From contig CAVSOT010000009.1 in the NCBI GenBank assembly GCA_963729695.1, positions 124,001 through 188,000 on the forward strand: a stretch of DNA of 64,000 nucleotides. The letters run 5' to 3'. Of the stretch, positions 15,954 to 28,022 are shown piece by piece. The notes under the pieces were generated by a model. The model was not told the origin of the DNA. It was given only the letters and a program-made list of their open reading frames with translations, and searched no databases. The stretch's first letter is position 1. The number at the start of each line of letters is the position of its first letter. The DNA comes from PALSA-693 sp963729695 (lineage in GTDB: Bacteria; Actinomycetota; Acidimicrobiia; Acidimicrobiales; Palsa-688). The position numbers and the translations under genes are program-made.

Positions 15954-18900
15954 TCAGTCAAACGGCACCTGGACCAGGAGGTACTCGCCGCCCCGGAGCA
16001 GGCATCCTCGCCCAGGTGGTTGACGCCCGACCAGCGACGGCGCCAGCCGGACTCCGAAGAGGTCGCCATCGAAGCTCGACGACGGCGAGAGGAGCAGGCC
16101 GGTTCGGGCTCGCCGGGCTTCGACGATGACCCCTCGAAGCTCGTTCTTCATCTCGTCGATGGGGCCGGCGGCGACCACCGCGATGCGTCCGGGCGTTGTC
16201 TCCCGTATGAGGCTACGCACTGCGTCATCCGCCTCGCTGCGGGCGAAGATGTCGGCGTCGTCGACGACCACGACTACGGGCTGCGGCGGGGTCGCAGTCT
16301 GCTTGGCCACCTCGCCGGCGGCCTCGATGGCGGCGAGTACCGCCGCCGCATCAGGGACCCCCTCTTCCAGCACCGTGACGCCTGGGAGGTTCCCCACGGC
16401 GCTGAGCGGGGACGGTCGGGGGCATACCGCCACGACCGGCGCGCCGGCCGCCGCCGCGCCGCGAGCGAGCCCGACCAGCGCGCGTGCTCCGTCCCGAACG
16501 AGGCGCCCCGGCCACACGAACCCCCCGGTCGCGGCCAGGTCGACGGCGCGGACGGTCAGCTCGTCGCCTCCTGCGCCCACGACCACCCATAGGCTGCCGG
16601 GCGGGCTTGGGGTGGGGACCTCCGAGCGCCCGGCCCCGGCGAGGGCGGCCACTTCGGCCGCCGAGATCGTCGCTGGCATGGTGTCAACCCGTAGCGGTCG
16701 GTTGGCTGGCGGTCCAGGCCAACGGGTGGCGGCGGCCGCCGCCACGGCCCGCACCTCTTCGGCCTGGGCGGGGCCGCTCGGATCGACAGTCGCACCGCTG
16801 GCGAGGACCGCGATTTGCACCTCGATGGCCGAGTCAGCCCGGAACGCCCGTCCTGGGGGAAGGTCGGCGGCGACGTCCCTTGGGGTTGATGCCCGCCAGC
16901 CGGTAGTCATCACGATCTGCGAGCCGGAGCACCAGGCGATCGTCGATCTGGGCCGCCAGGCGATCGGTAAGCAGGCCGCGGTCGCCGCTGAGCACGACCC
17001 GCAGGCCCGCTCCGGGCCCTTCCCGGATCAGCCGTCCGATCGCCGCCGGCAGGGCACTGCCGGACTCCGGCGGATAGGCAGACTGAAAGCCCTCCCACCG
17101 GTCCAGGAACAGCACCAGGTAGGGGAGCCGGTCGCCTCGGCCCGACCGCGGCGCGCTGCTCGGCTACGGCACCGAATCCGCCCCTCGCCATGATCTCCTG
17201 CCGCCGGGCGAGCTCCTCGAGGAGACGGGTTACGAGCCGCTCGATGCGCTCCCCTTCGCTGCGCATCGCCACCGCACCGCAGTGCGGAAGCGGCGGCGAG
17301 GGGCAGCAAGGCGCCGTTCCCGAAGTCGAGGCCGTAGAGGTGGACGTCGTCTGGCGAGACCGACCGGGCCAGGCTACCGGCGAGGGTGCGCAGCAACGTG
17401 GAACGGCCGCTGCGGGCGCCGCCCGCCACCGCCAGATGGGCGCCATTCTTCAGGTCGAACACCGCTGCTTCGCTGCGACTGCTCAGCCGGGCGGTCCTCG
17501 AGCCCGTAGGCGACCGGGCCCCCTGTCTCATCTTCGGGGACGGTCGGCGGCAACTCGTCGAGCCCGACCACGGCGGGCAGCGGCTCGATCCACGGACTGC
17601 GGCCAGCGCGGGATCCCCGTCTCCTCGGCCGCCTTGGACCATGAGCATCTACCAGGGCGTGGAGGTCGGTGGCCCGGCCGCCCTGTTCGTCCTTGATGAC
17701 CCGGAAGCCGATCGGGTACCCCAGCCGCAGCCACGGCACTGGAAGGACCTGAGGAGGCGGGAGACCAGCACGCTCCCCTTTTCTCCGTCCTGCGACGCGA
17801 GCCGCCTGGAAGGCCACCAGCTGGGCGCCCCCGCCGACCCGGGCGTAGGCCCGGCCCGGGGTGGCGCGTGAGATGCCCGGCCGCGTCGCTGGACTCGAGC
17901 ACTTCCACGCTGTCGCTGGGGTCCTCCATCCGCAGCGCCACCCGCAGACCGGTGTTGGCCCGCATCTCGCCGGTAACCACGCCAGCGGGACGCTGGGTGG
18001 CGAGGATCAGGTGCACGCCGAGGGAGCGCCCCACCCGGGCGATCCGGATCAGGCCGGTCACGAAGTCGGGTAGCTCTTGCACCAGCTCGGCGAACTCGTC
18101 GATGACCAGCACCAGCCGGGCCAGGCCCATGGCGCCGGCCTGTTGCGGGTCGTGCTCCCAGGCGCTCTTCACATCAGGCGGCCCGAAGCTGGTGCAGGCA
18201 GGCTTCTCGCCGGCGCAGCTCGGCGTCGAGCGAGGCCAGCGCCCGCTTCGTCTCCCGACCGTCGAGGTTGGTGACGAGCCCGACCGTGTGGGGCAGCTCG
18301 GCGCAGTCGGCGAAGGCGCTCGCCCCCTTGTAGTCGACGAGCACGAAGTGGATGGCGTCGGGCCGGTTGAGCGAGCGCCAGGCTCGCGACCAGCGTCTGA
18401 AGGAACTCGCTCTTGCCCGACCCGGTCGTACCAGCTACCAGGGCGTGCGGGCCGTCTCGCTCGAGATCCAGGGAAAAGGTGCCGTCGACGGAGACGCCGA
18501 CCGGTGCCAAGGTGGTCCGGCCGCCGGCGCGCCAACGGTTGGCCACCCCGCCTGGGTCATCGAGGTCAATGCCGACCAGATCGACGAAGCGCACCGGCCG
18601 AGGGAATGACCGCCCCGCCCTCGTCGCCTCCCGCATCCCGAACCGGGGCCAAGCCGGCGGGCCACTCCGCTCTGCCCATAGGGACGTCACTTGGTCGACC
18701 AGCACGTTCTCGACCGGGTCGTGGCCGTCGACCCTGACCGTCGCCGTCAGCCCATCCGCCTCGAAGGCCACTTCGGCCCGCCCTTCCTCGGCCAGGCGGG
18801 ATTCGTCGTCGTCGATCCCGATGGCGTAGATGCCCCGGGCCGGGCCGTCGCGGAGCAGCCGGGGCACGCCCGGCTGGGCCCGCAGGGCCCGGACGCCATC

Positions 18901-20471
18901 GAGCACCACCACCACGGCCGGCGTCCACCAGGCCGGGTCGCGACCGGAGTCGCGGCGAGCCTCCAGCAGGGCCAGGAGCTCCTTGATCCTCTGCTCACGG
19001 GAGGCTGCGTCGTTGCCGATCCGGGCCGGCGGCGAGCCGGGGAGGTCGGAGCGGGCGTGCGGCAGCCAACGGATCCAGTCCCAATCGGCGTCGGCTCCGT
19101 CGCCGGCCGTCAGGAGGTAGAGCTCCAGCGTCCGGGGCGTGTGCCAGGCAGCGAGCTGCACGGCGAACCAGCGGGCCAGAGCCCGGGCCGAATCCCTGGG
19201 CCCAGCGACACCGAAGACACCGGCGGCCCTCAGGTCGACGGTGACGGGCACGGCATGCAGCTCGGGTACGGCGAGGGCGGGGTCGCTGGCCGGGTTCGTC
19301 TCCGGACCGAGGATCTGGATCGACGCCGGCCGGTCGGTCACCCCGACGCGCAGGACCAGGGCGTCGGGATCGTGGGCCCGCCGCTCCCACAGCCGCCGGG
19401 TGGGCCCCTCGGCCACCGCCGCGGCCGCAGCCGGGTCCGGCCAGCGGGATCGCTCGCCTGTCCCGCTCCTGGGCTGCGGCGTCCTCGACGGCCGCCTGGG
19501 CCGTCGCCAGCCGAGCCAGGAAACCCTCCCGGTCGCGGCGGTTCTTCGCCGTGGTGCGCCGGCGTTGCGAGACGGTGTTCGAGAGCACCAGCAGGGGGCT
19601 CAGGGCGATGAAGGCGAGCGTGGCCACCTGGTGGGTAATGACATAGAGGAGACCGCCTATCACCAGAGGCGCCAGGGCCTGCACCCATGGAAAGGGATAC
19701 GACTCCTGTTCGACCGGCCGCGACGGCGGCTGGACCTTGGGTTGGCGAACCGCGGGCTGGAGCCGGGGGGGCCGGTTGAACTCGAGCGTTCCGTCGTCGG
19801 CGGGATGTACGTCCGCGTCCGCCGCCGCCGCGGGCCGGATCTCGAGGATCGAGGTGCCGACTCGATCGTGGCGCCCGGCGAGAGCACCTTGGGTTCGGTG
19901 ATGCGGTTCCCATCGACCCAGGTCCCGTTGGCGGAGCCCAGGTCCTCCACCACCCAGGCGGCTTCGCGGTCGGGCCGCCCGGGCCAGGTGAGGCGGGCGT
20001 GCACGCCGGGAAACCGAGGTGTGGCTCAGGCGGACGGTTGCCGAGGGGTCCCTCCCGATTACCGCCTGGTTGCCGGACAGGGGAACCCGGGCGCCGGCCT
20101 CTGGCCCGCTGACGACGGCAAGCTCCCAGCCTGCTGCAGGGGCTGGCCCGGCCAGGGCTGAATCGGGGGCGCTCGCCGGCCCGACCGGCCCGACCGGCCC
20201 GACTTGCCCGGCCTGCCCGATCTGGCCGACCTGGCCGACCTGGCCGACCTGCCCCACCTGCCCCACCTGTAGGACCGCACCGTCCCGGAGCCCGCTGTCC
20301 CCGACCCGGCCCTCACCGCCGAAGGGGTGGCCGTCCAGCCAGAGCGCACCGGGCCGGAGCGCGGCGAGGGCCGCCGCCACCTCGGCCGCCGGCGATGTCG
20401 GGATCCGTATCGACCAGGACGTCTTGGCGCCAGGTGCCTCCGATGTCGACCAGGCTGGCCTGTATCCGCAC
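15954..20471 (-). pseudogene. FHA-FtsK/SpoIIIE ATPase of EssC type (frameshifted)
   Basis: The motor ATPase of a type VII secretion system, about 1,500 codons, the EssC size. In order: an N-terminal start near GTG 20471 (RIQASLVDIGGTW); a VGQ/VGP repeat; an FHA domain (VIGRDPSATVRLSH, then VVEDLGSANGTWVDGN); two membrane helices (LAPLVIGGLLYVITH and VATLAFIALSPLLVLS); ATPase 1 with Walker A GTTGSGKSEFLQTL and Walker B LVLVIDEFAEL; a second ATPase domain with GGARSGRST, where the Walker Lys is Arg; and a third with VVVVVDDADIF. An FHA-plus-TM N-terminus is the EssC rather than the mycobacterial EccCa/EccCb layout. At least eight frameshifts cut it. Most need one base removed; one near 19866 needs one added. 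Motifs are intact between breaks. Confidence 0.88.
20177..20266. repeat. 9-bp tandem array inside the FHA-ATPase gene
   Basis: Ten imperfect 9-base units (CGGCCCGAC grading to CTGGCCGAC and CTGCCCCAC on the plus strand). On the coding strand they give VGQ, IGQ, AGQ and VGP triplets, a flexible low-complexity linker before the FHA domain. Similar 9-base arrays occur at 35800 and 38380. Confidence 0.85.
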
Positions 20472-20558
20472 TGCTGGCGAGGGTAGCGGGGGGCTGCCAG
20501 AAGGCGACGGCCTCTGCTACGCTCACCGACCGCCTTCGAGTTGAGGGAAGGAGCCCTG

Positions 20559-23203
20559 GTGGCCAGGCGGCGTTCGCGTCGGCGGATCGCGATCACAGCC
20601 CTCGTGGTGGCGTTCGTCGGCGCCGTGGTCGGGCTGGCGGTCACGGGCAACCGGTGAGCCGGCCAGCGCGCTGCGCCTGCTCACTGGCGGGGCCTGGCTC
20701 GGCAACAGCTCGACCGGGACGGTGTCGCACGTCGAGGGGTACACGGGCGGGACCGATGCCCAGGCGTCGGTCGGGAAGCCGGGTGACCCCTTCGAGGTGG
20801 TGCAACGGGCGAGCGGTGCTTACGTGCTCGATCTCCGCACCGGGCGGCTGTCCCGCCTGGACGACGCCACCTTGAGCGTCGCCACCACTACCGCCGAGCC
20901 CGGCCCGGCCGGCGCCCTGCAGGTGGTGGCGGGCGCCAGCACGACGTGGGTCCTCGACCGGTCGTCGGGAATCCTGCAACAGCTCGAATCCCACCACCCT
21001 GGCGCCAGTCGGGCGCCAGATCGCGCTGGGCGGCCCAACCGGCGTCGCCACCGTCGACGGGTCAGGATCGATCTGGGTGCCGGTGCCCGCCCGGGCCGGG
21101 GTCGACGCAGGCCAACCCGGCGGACGTGGTGATCGGTCACCCGTTCGGCCGGCCGGGCGACGCCGTCCAGGTGGCGGACACCAGCGGGGGGGTGTGGGCG
21201 GTCGACCCGGAGTCGGCCACCGCAGCCTCGCTGCAGGAGCCGTCCCTCCATCAGGTTGCGCTCCCGCACGATGCACTCGGCCACGCCGCCCGTCGTGGGC
21301 GCGTCCTCGTCGAGCCCCGACCTGGTCGTCCTGGCCGGGTCTGAGGTGCTGGACATCGACACGTCGCGGCCCGCACTGTCCTCGCTGGAGCTGCCCGCCG
21401 CGGCCACAGTCCACCCAGGTGGCGGTCGCGTCGAATCGGGCCTACCTCCTCGACGGCCCAGCCGGTCGAGCTCGAGGCCGTCGAGCTGGCCCCCTTGACA
21501 GCCCTGGCCCCGATCCGGGTGCCGCGTGGAGCCGACCAGCTGGTCACCCAGGACCAGCTCGTGTTCGTCAACAGCACCGGGATCGGCCCAGGCGCTGGTC
21601 GTCAGCGGCAGCGGCTCGGTGACGAGCATCACCAAGTACCAGCCCATGGCTCCGACCTCGGCCAAGAAGCGATCGGCCGGGGGGCGTTCCGCCGCCATCC
21701 CCGACGCTTTCCCCGAACCCCACCGCCGGGGCTCCTGGCCACACCCCGCCGGGCGGCGGTACCCCCGCGACCAGCCTGCCGATCAGCCCACCTACGACCA
21801 GTCCTCCCACCACCGGTCCGCCCCCGTCCGTCACCCCCCCGACCCAGCCGCCTCCCACTCCGTCACCGACAACGCAACCGCCGACGACCCAGCCGCCCAC
21901 CGTGCCCGGGGCGCCTGCGGTGACCCAGGTCAACGCCGGCGACGGGGTGCTCACCGTGGGGTGGGCACCGCCTGCGTCGAACGGGGGCAGCCCGATCGTG
22001 AGATACCAGGTGACCGCCACGCCCAGCGGCGCCCGCCTCAGCGCCGGTGGCACCGCGACCAGTGCGACTCTGTCCGGCCAGCCCGACGGGGTTCGAGAGT
22101 GCGTCCAGGTCCAGGCGGTCAAGCGCGTCGGCGGCGGGCCCTCAGTCCCGCCGGTCAGTCCTGCGCCACTCCCCTCAAGGACTCGCCGGGTCAAGTCACG
22201 GGCGTGCAGACCAGCGCCACCGGCGCCGGGCCAGATCTCCCTCTCCTGGCGCCAGCCATCCCTCGGGCCGTACCACACCCCGATCGCCAACTACAGCGTG
22301 AGAGGCGGCCCGGCCGTGCGCACGGTCACCACCACGCAAGCCGTGGTGATGAGGCTGGCGGCGGGGACCGCATACTCGTTCACGATCGTGGCCACCAACA
22401 CCAAGCGGCAACACCGGTCCGGCCAGCGCCCCCGTGCAGGCCACCACCTGGTCGACACCCTCGGCCGGTCACCAACCTCACCGTCACCGGAGGCGACGAT
22501 CAGCTCACCATCTCCTGGTCGGCGGCCAAGGTGCCAAGCGGCAGCCCCCCTGTAACCGGCTACAAGGTGTCCGTCGGGGGCAGCCACTCTGTCCACCACG
22601 AGCACCTCGGTCACGAAGTCGGTGCCGGCCTGGACCAATGAGACGGTCAGCGTGTACGCCGTCAACTCGGTCGGCAACGGGCCGTCCACGCAGGGCCAGC
22701 GGCACCGCGTGGGCCCGAGGGGGCGACGGATGTCTGCTACGACTCCCTCAACGGCGACCACGCCATCGAAAACGACTGCACCAACTACCGGCGGCGCCTG
22801 GACCAACGAGGGCGCTAGCGGCGTCGACTGGATCCACTACCCGGTCAGCGCAGGTCCGCGGCCGGCCGGGACCAACGAGTACCTCTGCACCACGTACTAC
22901 GAGTACGCCGCCGGACTGTCCGGCACCAAGGGCGTGTCCGGCGACGTCTACGCCCTGGTGACCACGCCCACGAACGCCGGCCTGCACGGCTGCGCTCCCG
23001 AGCTACCAGCCGCCCGACACTCCCCACCCCATCGCCTACGTGTCGACCACCCAGATCAACAGCTCCAGTCAGCACGTCTGCGAGTACGAGGGTCGCACCA
23101 GCGGCAGCAGCGGCACCTTCACCGCATTCGAGCTGTACCCCTGCGGCGCAGCTCCCCTCCGGGGATGTCCGGCGCCTCCGAGAAGTTCAGCTTCTGGACG
23201 TGA
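20559..23203 (+). pseudogene. Membrane-anchored fibronectin type III protein, FN3 of PFNA-type cluster (frameshifted)
   Basis: A gene of about 880 codons. The GTG at 20559 follows a strong GGGAAGGAG and starts an Arg-rich N-terminus with one membrane helix (IAITALVVAFVGAVVGLAVTG). Next comes an extracytoplasmic beta-propeller-like part (VATVDGSGSIWVPV, GVWAVDPESATAASL), a Pro/Thr-rich linker near 21780-21900, then fibronectin III modules (VTQVNAGDGVLTVGWAPPASNGGSPIVRYQVTA, QISLSWRQPS, NLTVTGGDDQLTISWS) and a Cys-containing C-terminal domain (YLCTTYYEYAAG). About ten frameshifts, each stepping the frame by one surplus base. It is divergent from the EssC gene across 87 bases. FN3 followed by AAA+, DUF58 and transglutaminase genes is the bifidobacterial PFNA order. 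Confidence 0.8.
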
Positions 23204-23246
23204 GCCAGCACCGTCTCGGGCCTCTGCCACCTGGGTTGGGGGCCCA

Positions 23247-24254
23247 ATGCCGACCATGACCGCCACCTCTCCACCTTTCCCCTCCTCCTCATCCGTGACC
23301 CCCGACGACGTGGCCTGGGCCGCGGAAGTGGCGTCGAGGGTCGAGCGCAACATGGAGAAGGTGATCCAGGGCAAGCCCGACGCCGTGTCGCTGGCGGTCA
23401 TCGCCATGCTGGCCGAGGGCCACGTGCTCGTCGAGGACGTCCCCGGGGTGGGCAAGACGTCGCTGGCCCGGGCCCTGGCCGGCTCCATCGACGCCAGCTG
23501 GCACCGGATCCAGTTCACGCCGGACCTGCTCCCGTCCGACGTCACCGGGGCGACCGTGTACCACCAGCACGACGGGCGCTTCGCCTTCCATCCCGGGGCC
23601 GGTCTTCGCCAACGTCGTGCTGGCCGACGAGATCAACCGGGCCTCGCCCAAGACCCAGTCGGCCCTGCTCGAGGTCATGGACGAGCGGCGGGTCACCGTC
23701 GACGGGCATCCCCACGACGTGCCCCGTCCGTTCCTGGTGCTGGCGACGCAGAACCCGATCGAGATGGACGGCACCTACCGGCTCCCCGAGGCCCAGCTGG
23801 ACCGCTTCCTGGTGCGGCTCACCATGGGCTACCCCGACAGCACGCACCGAGGCGGACATCCTGGCGGCCGACGGATCCGAGCCGGCTCTGGCGACCCTCC
23901 GGCCCGTCGTCAGCGCCGCCGACGTGCAGCGGATGATCGCGGTGGTGCTCGCAGGCCCGGGTGGCGCCGGTGCTCCGGGATTACGTGGTGGCGCTGACGG
24001 GCGCCACCCGCCAGCTGCCCGACGTCCGGCTGGGCGCCAGTCCCCGGGCCAGCCTGTCGCTGATGCGGGCCGCCCGGGCCCGGGCCACCCTGGCGGGACG
24101 GGGCTACGCCACCGCCGACGACGTCAAGGCCCTGGCCCACGCCGTGCTCGGCCACCGCCTGCTGCTCTCCTCGCAGGCGGCGCTGAGCAACGCCACCACG
24201 GACCGCCTGATCGACGATGTCGTCAGGGCCGTGCGGGTGCCGACGACCGCATGA
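23247..24254 (+). pseudogene. MoxR-family AAA+ ATPase (frameshifted)
   Basis: About 335 codons. Walker A VEDVPGVGKTSLARALA near 23430-23480, Walker B VLADEINRASPKTQSALLE near 23620, sensor 1 LVLATQNPIE near 23740, and the arginine-finger region GTYRLPEAQLDRFLVRL. The C-terminal lid (LRDYVVALTGATR, GASPRASLSLMRAARARA) is also present. Three joins, near 23603, 23850 and 23957, each need one base removed; at the first, CCCGGGGCCG must be CCCGGGCCG to give FHPGPVFANVV. MoxR ATPases act as chaperones with DUF58 and other partners in maturation of envelope or enzyme complexes. The stop overlaps the DUF58 start (ATGA). Confidence 0.9.
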
Positions 24255-25397
24255 GGCTGACCCCTTCGGGGTGGGGCACCCTCGGCGCCGGCGTCGGCCT
24301 GTACGCCACCGGCGTGGTGCTGGGGCTGCCGGAGCTGACCGTCGCCGGGGCCGCCCTCCTCCTGCTTCTGGTCGCCGCCGTCGGCTGGGTGCTGCGGCCT
24401 CCCAGCCTGTCGGTGTCGCGGCAGCTGGAGCCGGTCCGGGTGCGCCGGGGCAGCCCGGCGCTCGGTCTGGTCAGCATCGCCAACACCGGCCACCGGCGGG
24501 CTCCCCGGCTGACGGTCGAGGATCGCGCCGGTGACCGGGTGGTCACCCTCGACCTGCCGCCGCTGCACCCCGGCGAGGACTTCACCTCGACCTATCGCCT
24601 GCCGACCGACCGCCGAGGGCGTGTTCGACGTCGGGCCGCTGGTGCTGGCTCAGACCGACCCGTTCGGCCTGCTGGCCCGGCGGCGACCGTTCGGGGAGGC
24701 GGCCCGCCTGTGGGTCCATCCGCAAAGCCACCCGGTCCCGGCGGCCAAGTCCGGCTCGACCATCGAGATGGACGGCCCGATGGACGACACCGCTCCTGAG
24801 GGCACCATCGCCTTTCAGGGGCTGCGCCCCTACGTCGTCGGCGACGACCTGCGCATGGTGCACTGGCGCACCACGGCGCGAACCGGGACCCTCATGGTCA
24901 AGAAGCACGTCGACACCAACCGTCCCCAGGTGGTGGTCCTGCTCGACGACCGGCCGGCCAGTTACCCGGAGGACCGCTGGTTCGAGGAGTCGGTCGAGGT
25001 GGCCGCCTCGCTCGCTGGAGCAGGCGGTGCGGTCCGGGGCGCCGACCCGCCTCGACACGGTCAGCGGGTCGGTCACCGGATTCGTGCCCGCCGGGGCCAG
25101 GGACGTTCTCGACGTCCTGGCCGGGCTCCAGCTGCAGGACACCGGCGACCTGGCCCGCGCCGTGCTGCTGCTCGAGGTGGAGGCGGGTGGGAGCGCGGCC
25201 GTGCTGGTGACCGGCGACCGCCTGCGCCGACGACCCGGCCAGCCTGGATCGGCTGACGCGGCCGCTACCGCCGGGTCAGCGCCCTGCTGGTCGGCGCCGA
25301 CACTCCCTCGGCCCGGCAGCTCGGCCGGCTGCAGGTGTGCCGGGCCGATCGGGCCCCGGCGGTGTTGGCGCTGTGGCAAGCCGGAGGTCGCCCGTGA
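24251..25397 (+). pseudogene. DUF58 domain membrane protein (frameshifted)
   Basis: About 380 codons. Two N-terminal membrane helices (WGTLGAGVGLYATGVVLGL and VAGAALLLLLVAAVGWVL), then the beta-rich segment and the DUF58 core with EGTIAFQGLRPYVVGDDLRMVHWRTTARTGTLMVKKH, a von Willebrand A-like region (RPQVVVLLDDRP) and a C-terminal RYRRVSALLVGADTPSARQ. Joins near 24617, 25012, 25220 and 25260 each imply one extra base (for example CGAGGGCGTG in place of CGAGGCGTG at 24617). The start overlaps the MoxR stop. DUF58 proteins are the usual membrane partner of MoxR and precede transglutaminase-like proteins in this cluster type. Confidence 0.88.
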
Positions 25398-25449
25398 AGG
25401 AGGGGCTTGGGACCGGGCCGGTGTGGGTTGGGGGAGTGGGGGTCGTTCG

Positions 25450-27850
25450 GTGACCGCTGCCGCCGTGGCCGTGGCGTCGGGCGCGCCCTCCTGGCGCCGC
25501 TACATCCCTGCCGTTCCCGCCGGGCTCACCGTGGCGGCTGCCGGTGGGGCGTTCCAGCGGGTGTTCACCTGGGGCGACATCGTCGTCCCCCTGATCCTGG
25601 CGGTCGGGCTCGGCGGAGTGGCGGGGGTCACGGGTCGCCAGGTGTTGAGCCCTCCTGGAGGCTCGGATGGGGCTGGATCGGGGTCGCCGGCGTTGGGGTC
25701 GCCGGCGTTGGGGTTGCTGGCATCTGGCCCGGCGTCGCCTGGGGCTGGATCGAGTGTGTCCGAGGTGTCCGAGGTGTCTGACCCTGCGTCCGGTCCGGCC
25801 CAACCGTGGGGTCGAGGCCTGGCCGCACCGCTCATTGCCGTCCTGGCGGTGGTGGCGGCCACGTTGCTGTCAGTCGTCCTCGTCGCCGGCGTGTCCAGCT
25901 CGCCCGCCCCTCCAGGGCTCGGCGCGGCGATCGCCCGGGGGGTCGGCAGCCTCGCCGGTGGGTGGAGCCGGATCCTCACCACGACCGTGCCCGTTCCCCC
26001 GACGCCGGACCGCTTGCCCTTGTTCGCCGGGTTGATGACCGTCGGCTCAGCCTGGGCGGTGTTGGCCGCCAGCCGCATTCGACCCGGCATCGACGCCCTG
26101 CTGCCGGCCGGGCTCGTACTGCTTGTCGGTCTGCTGCTCGGAGTGCATGGGCCTGGGTCGTTGGCGGCGGTCGCCGGTCCGCCGCTTGCTTTGGCGGCCG
26201 TCTACCTCCTGGTGGTCTCCCGGCCCGCGGGCGAGGGTGTGGTGTGGGTGCCGCCGGGCCGGGTGCTTGCGGCCATTTCGCACGGGAGCCGTGGTGCTGG
26301 TGGTGTCCCTGGCCGCCGGCTCCCACCTTCCCCTGGCGACCCTGCGGCAACCGGTCAACCTGCGCACGGCGATCTCGCCCCCGGTCGATCTCGGCAACAC
26401 CCCGAATCCGCTCTATCAGCTTCCCGCCTGGCAACGAGAGAGCCGGACGGTCATGTTCACCGCCACCGTCGATCCAGCCTGGCTGCAGGCCCCGACCGAC
26501 TGGCGCCTGGTCAGCCTCGATGTCTACGACGGAACCGGGTGGAGCACCGACGCCTCCGCCAGCACGGCTGGAAACGTGCTTGCCCTACCTTCGGGCGTGT
26601 CGCCCGGACTCCTCGGGCCAGAGGTTCACGTCACGGTCCACCTCCGAGCGTTGACCGCGCCGTGGATCCCGACCGCAGGGGTGCCTACCGGCGTCTCGCC
26701 GGCCGACCTCCAGTTCGACCCCGGTTCTTCCGAACTGGTCGGGCCCACCGGGTCGACGAGGACCTTCGCATTGAGCGGCCGGCTTCCCGAGCCGGCACGG
26801 TCGTCGCTCGACGCGGCCGGCATCGGCAGTGGGGCCTCAGTCGTGGCTCTCACGGCCGTACCGGCCTGCTTTCCGGCCGCGCTCCGGGGGTTGGCCACGA
26901 GAGCAACGGCTGGTCTCCAGCGCCCCGACCAGCAAGCCGTGGCCATCGAACAGATCCTGGCCACCAAAGGCGGATTCCACCTCAACGCCTCGGGTACGCC
27001 CGGCTCGAGTTGCGCCCGCCTGTCTACGTTCGCCTCGACCCGGTCCGGCACGGAGGAGCAGTACGCCACCGCCTTCGCCCTGATGGTACGCAGCGTCGGC
27101 CTCCCGAGCCGGGTGGCGATGGGTTTCACAGCCGGGGCGATCAACGCGGCTCGCCGGCAGACCGTCGTCACCGGGTCGGACGCCACGGTGTGGCCAGAGG
27201 TTCAGCTTGGACGTTTGGGCTGGGTGGCCTTCGACCCGGTCCCATCTGCGACCGGCCGGGGCAACGGGGCGGGGGGCGGCCCGGCGACGACCATCCCCGT
27301 TTCTCAGCAGGGCTTGAACCAGGTCCGCCAGACGGTGGCCGCCAACCAGTCGGCTACTTCCATCCCCGGCCAGCACCCCGCTCCTTCGACATCCCCGCAG
27401 CCGAAATCGACGAGCGGCGGGGTTCCCTGGCTGCTGGTCGTGGTCCTGGCTCTGGTGGCGGCGGCCGGTTTGGGCGTGCTGGTCCGCATCATCGCCCGCC
27501 GCCACCGGCGGAACGTCCGCCGGGCTGCACCTGATCCGACCACGAGAGTTATGGGCGCCTGGAACGAGCTCCTCGACTCGTTGGCGCCGTTCCGGGTACC
27601 CGTCGGCAGCCTCACCCCCATCGAGGTCTCGGCCGTCGCTGGGGAGCTGGCACCCCCCGCCGAGGAAGCCAGCCGTCAGCTGGCGGAGCTGGTCGATCAA
27701 GCCGTATACGCCGGTGTCGCCGACGACCTATCGGCGACGCAGGCCTGGGAGTCCTCGGACGTGGCCGTGCACGCCCTGGCCCGAGCTGCTCCCCCCGGCC
27801 AGCGTTTTCGGGATCTGCTGGTCGGGTCGGCCCGACCGGGACCCCGGTAG
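25450..27850 (+). pseudogene. Transglutaminase-like membrane protein lacking catalytic Cys and His (one frameshift)
   Basis: A TgpA/TGM-type protein of about 800 residues: several N-terminal membrane helices (25500-26330), an extracytoplasmic region with a transglutaminase-core domain near 26900-27240, a Pro/Ser/Thr linker, another membrane helix (WLLVVVLALVAAAGLGVLV) and a cytoplasmic tail with a DUF4129-like look. In the core, the usual G-x-C-E-Q-F is GTEEQY (Glu at 27053-27055 in the Cys position) and the usual DAHAWPEV is DATVWPEV (Thr at 27185-27187); the third-position Asp in FDPVPS is kept. One surplus T near 26284 breaks the frame. The GTG at 25450 is the likely start. It is last in the FN3-MoxR-DUF58 operon. 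Confidence 0.85.
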
Positions 27851-27897
27851 CAGAAGCGGCCGACCGTCCAGTCGAGGCCGGGGTCCATTGGCCAAGC

Positions 27898-27998
27898 GCT
27901 GGGTGGATCGGCCTGCCGCTGGGTGGATCGGCCCGCCGCTGGGTGGATCGGCCCGCCGCTGGGTGGATCGGCCCCGCCGCTGGGCGGACCGGCCCCGG
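27898..27998. repeat. 20-bp tandem repeat array
   Basis: Five units of GCTGGGTGGATCGGCCYGCC start at 27898, 27918, 27938, 27958 (21 bases) and 27979; the last is degenerate. Two diverged units of the same length (GACCAGTCCGCCGCTGGGCG) sit at 28317-28356. The copies are too identical to be chance. The 20-base period is not a multiple of three, so they are not coding. Confidence 0.85.
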
Positions 27999-28022
27999 CT
28001 CTCGGACGGTCCTGGGCACCCC

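Noticed and set aside
20559..20659. Independent 32-residue membrane peptide gene ending at the TGA near 20655
   Set aside because: Removing one base continues the frame into the FN3 protein, and the peptide is exactly the expected signal-anchor of that protein.
14900..26300. Programmed ribosomal frameshifting in the T7SS locus
   Set aside because: Breaks are too many, lie at unrelated sequences and lack slippery sites with downstream structures; a bias to one surplus base fits sequencing error.
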